Below are positions 62,981 to 64,000 of a stretch of 64,000 nucleotides of DNA, piece by piece. This DNA comes from CAVWUA01 sp963758025 (GTDB lineage: Bacteria; Planctomycetota; Planctomycetia; Isosphaerales; Isosphaeraceae): positions 806,001 to 870,000 of the forward strand of contig CAVWUA010000006.1 in the NCBI GenBank assembly GCA_963758025.1, given 5' to 3'. A model generated the notes under the pieces. It was not told the origin of the DNA, did not search any database, and worked only from the letters and a program-made list of their open reading frames with translations. Within the stretch, counting starts at the first letter, position 1; every line of letters starts with the position of its first letter. Made by a program: the position numbers and the translations under genes.

Positions 62981-63748
62981 TCAGAGCGGCTTGACGCGGA
63001 TATTGCGGAACTGAACCAGGCTGGGCGGGCCAAGATATTTGCCGGTCTTCGCATTGAAACCGCCGTGATGCTGCAAGGCGAGCGGCCCCTTTTCCGGAAT
63101 CCCCGGCAACTGGGCATTCTCGATCACCGTCACGCCGTTCAGGACGACCGTCAGGCGGTCCCCCCTGAGCGTGATCTCAAATTCGTTCCACTCCCCGACC
63201 GGCTTGTCCGCCTGGTGCTTCGGCGTCACCCCGGCGCGGACTTCCGGCGGCATCGACTTGTCCATACGGTAGCCGTACACCTCGCCCGAGCCGATCGGCC
63301 AGCACCAGATGTTCACCTGGCTCTTGCCGTTCATGTCGCGGAGATAGACCCCCGAGTCGCTATCGGGCAAGGTGAACTTCAGGTCCTTGCCATCCACCCC
63401 GCGTGCATGCGTGCCGTCAGGGAGGACGTAGGGAATGTTGGGGTTCTCATAAGGCGTTTCTTTGATCCGCCATTCAAACTTGAGCACGAAATCGCCGAAT
63501 TCCTCCTTGGTGATGAGGTTCTTATTGCCGGGGGCCTCACTGCGGGCGTCGTAGTCGATGACGCGCCCGCCGTCCTGCTCGACGATCTTCCAGTGGCCGT
63601 TGTCCCCTTCGGGGATGTTCCAGTGCGAGAGATCCTCGCCGTCAAACAGGGTCTGGAACCCCTCGGAATCCTCCACCGGAGCCGCCCCCAGTAAGGCGGC
63701 CAGAGTCAAGGCGGCCAGGCCACCCAGAATTACGCGGGATTGTCGCAT
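62981..63748 (-). CDS. secreted DUF1080 (3-keto-disaccharide hydrolase-like) protein
   Basis: 255 residues from ATG 63748, with AGGATTCC upstream. The signal peptide is VILGGLAALTLAALLGAAP. The concanavalin-like jelly roll has FQTLFDGEDLSHWNI, FGDFVLKFEWRI, DSGVYLRDMNG, WNEFEITLRGDRLTVVLNG and LALQHHGG, the DUF1080 order. Family members hydrolyse 3-keto-glycosides or bind sugar; planctomycetes carry many copies. Intact. Confidence 0.92.
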   Translation of the reverse strand: MRQSRVILGGLAALTLAALLGAAPVEDSEGFQTLFDGEDLSHWNIPEGDNGHWKIVEQDGGRVIDYDARSEAPGNKNLITKEEFGDFVLKFEWRIKETPYENPNIPYVLPDGTHARGVDGKDLKFTLPDSDSGVYLRDMNGKSQVNIWCWPIGSGEVYGYRMDKSMPPEVRAGVTPKHQADKPVGEWNEFEITLRGDRLTVVLNGVTVIENAQLPGIPEKGPLALQHHGGFNAKTGKYLGPPSLVQFRNIRVKPL

Positions 63749-64000
63749 TGATAGGAATCCTGAATGGAAGCATGGTTGAATACGATTCGACGGCCGGTCC
63801 CAGACCCACACGCGGAGGCCGAACGGACCCCAGCCGGAACGGTGACGCTAACCCGCCCGCGAGACCGAGTCAACCAGGTCGTCGAAACTCTTCATCCGAA
63901 AAATTTGTCTTAACGAGTAAACGTTTCAAAGGGGTAAAAATCGCGAGAGATTCTTGAAGAATCCATTCGACTCTCCCGGCATGACGAGACGAAAGCAGAA
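63749..64000. other. right-edge non-coding region
   Basis: 250 bp upstream of the DUF1080 gene. It is AT-rich near 63895-63960 and should contain that gene's promoter. No gene starts here that I can support. Confidence 0.4.

Overview
The window looks like chromosomal DNA of a planctomycete, most likely of the Isosphaeraceae type. The evidence is very high GC, a DUF1559 pseudopilin-like protein paired with a small lipoprotein, secreted DUF1080 and NHL-repeat proteins, a redoxin/cytochrome/copper-monooxygenase chimera, several Uma2 nucleases, and glycine/methionine-rich secreted proteins. I see no rRNA, tRNA, CRISPR array, prophage or insertion sequence.

Layout. 0-10 kb: a membrane-protein tail, a small membrane protein, a nucleoside-symporter-type MFS gene, a YheT-type hydrolase, an NHL-repeat protein, two secreted glycosidase-like proteins, an SDR and a PIN/DUF104 toxin-antitoxin pair. 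10-22 kb: rsgA, a large secreted protein, a double-ACT protein overlapping trmL, and a 2.3-2.5 kb tandem duplication of a Gly/Met-rich secreted protein that carried a piece of trmL with it, then threonine synthase. 22-33 kb: the redoxin/cytochrome chimera coupled to an acyltransferase, a Uma2 gene, a tightly overlapping four-gene operon (asparagine synthase, phosphoesterase, MFS, PlsC fused to an adenylation-domain fragment), another Uma2 gene and HtrA. 33-38 kb: dnaG-rpoD with a consensus promoter and a strong terminator, then a zinc-ribbon coiled-coil protein. 38-51 kb: a B12-binding radical SAM protein, the lipoprotein/DUF1559 operon, dnaE, an orphan Phd-like antitoxin, a Ser/Thr kinase and glycogen phosphorylase. 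51-64 kb: a HutX-like protein, a bPH-domain protein, a 2Fe-2S ferredoxin, a 40-residue zinc ribbon, an SMP-30-like protein, a third Uma2 gene, S9 and M19 peptidases, an AI-2E family permease, a YbhB lipoprotein, a YndJ-like membrane protein, a di-heme cytochrome and a DUF1080 protein.

A feature of the whole window is that about 18 genes, including the essential dnaG and dnaE, are split by single-base frameshifts in otherwise conserved sequence. I read most of these as uncorrected sequencing indels, not as pseudogenes, and I give merged gene coordinates with the approximate shift position. Genuine biological oddities are the tandem duplication with its trmL remnant, the PlsC-adenylation-fragment fusion and its operon, and a 134-bp inverted-repeat element near 3.9 kb.
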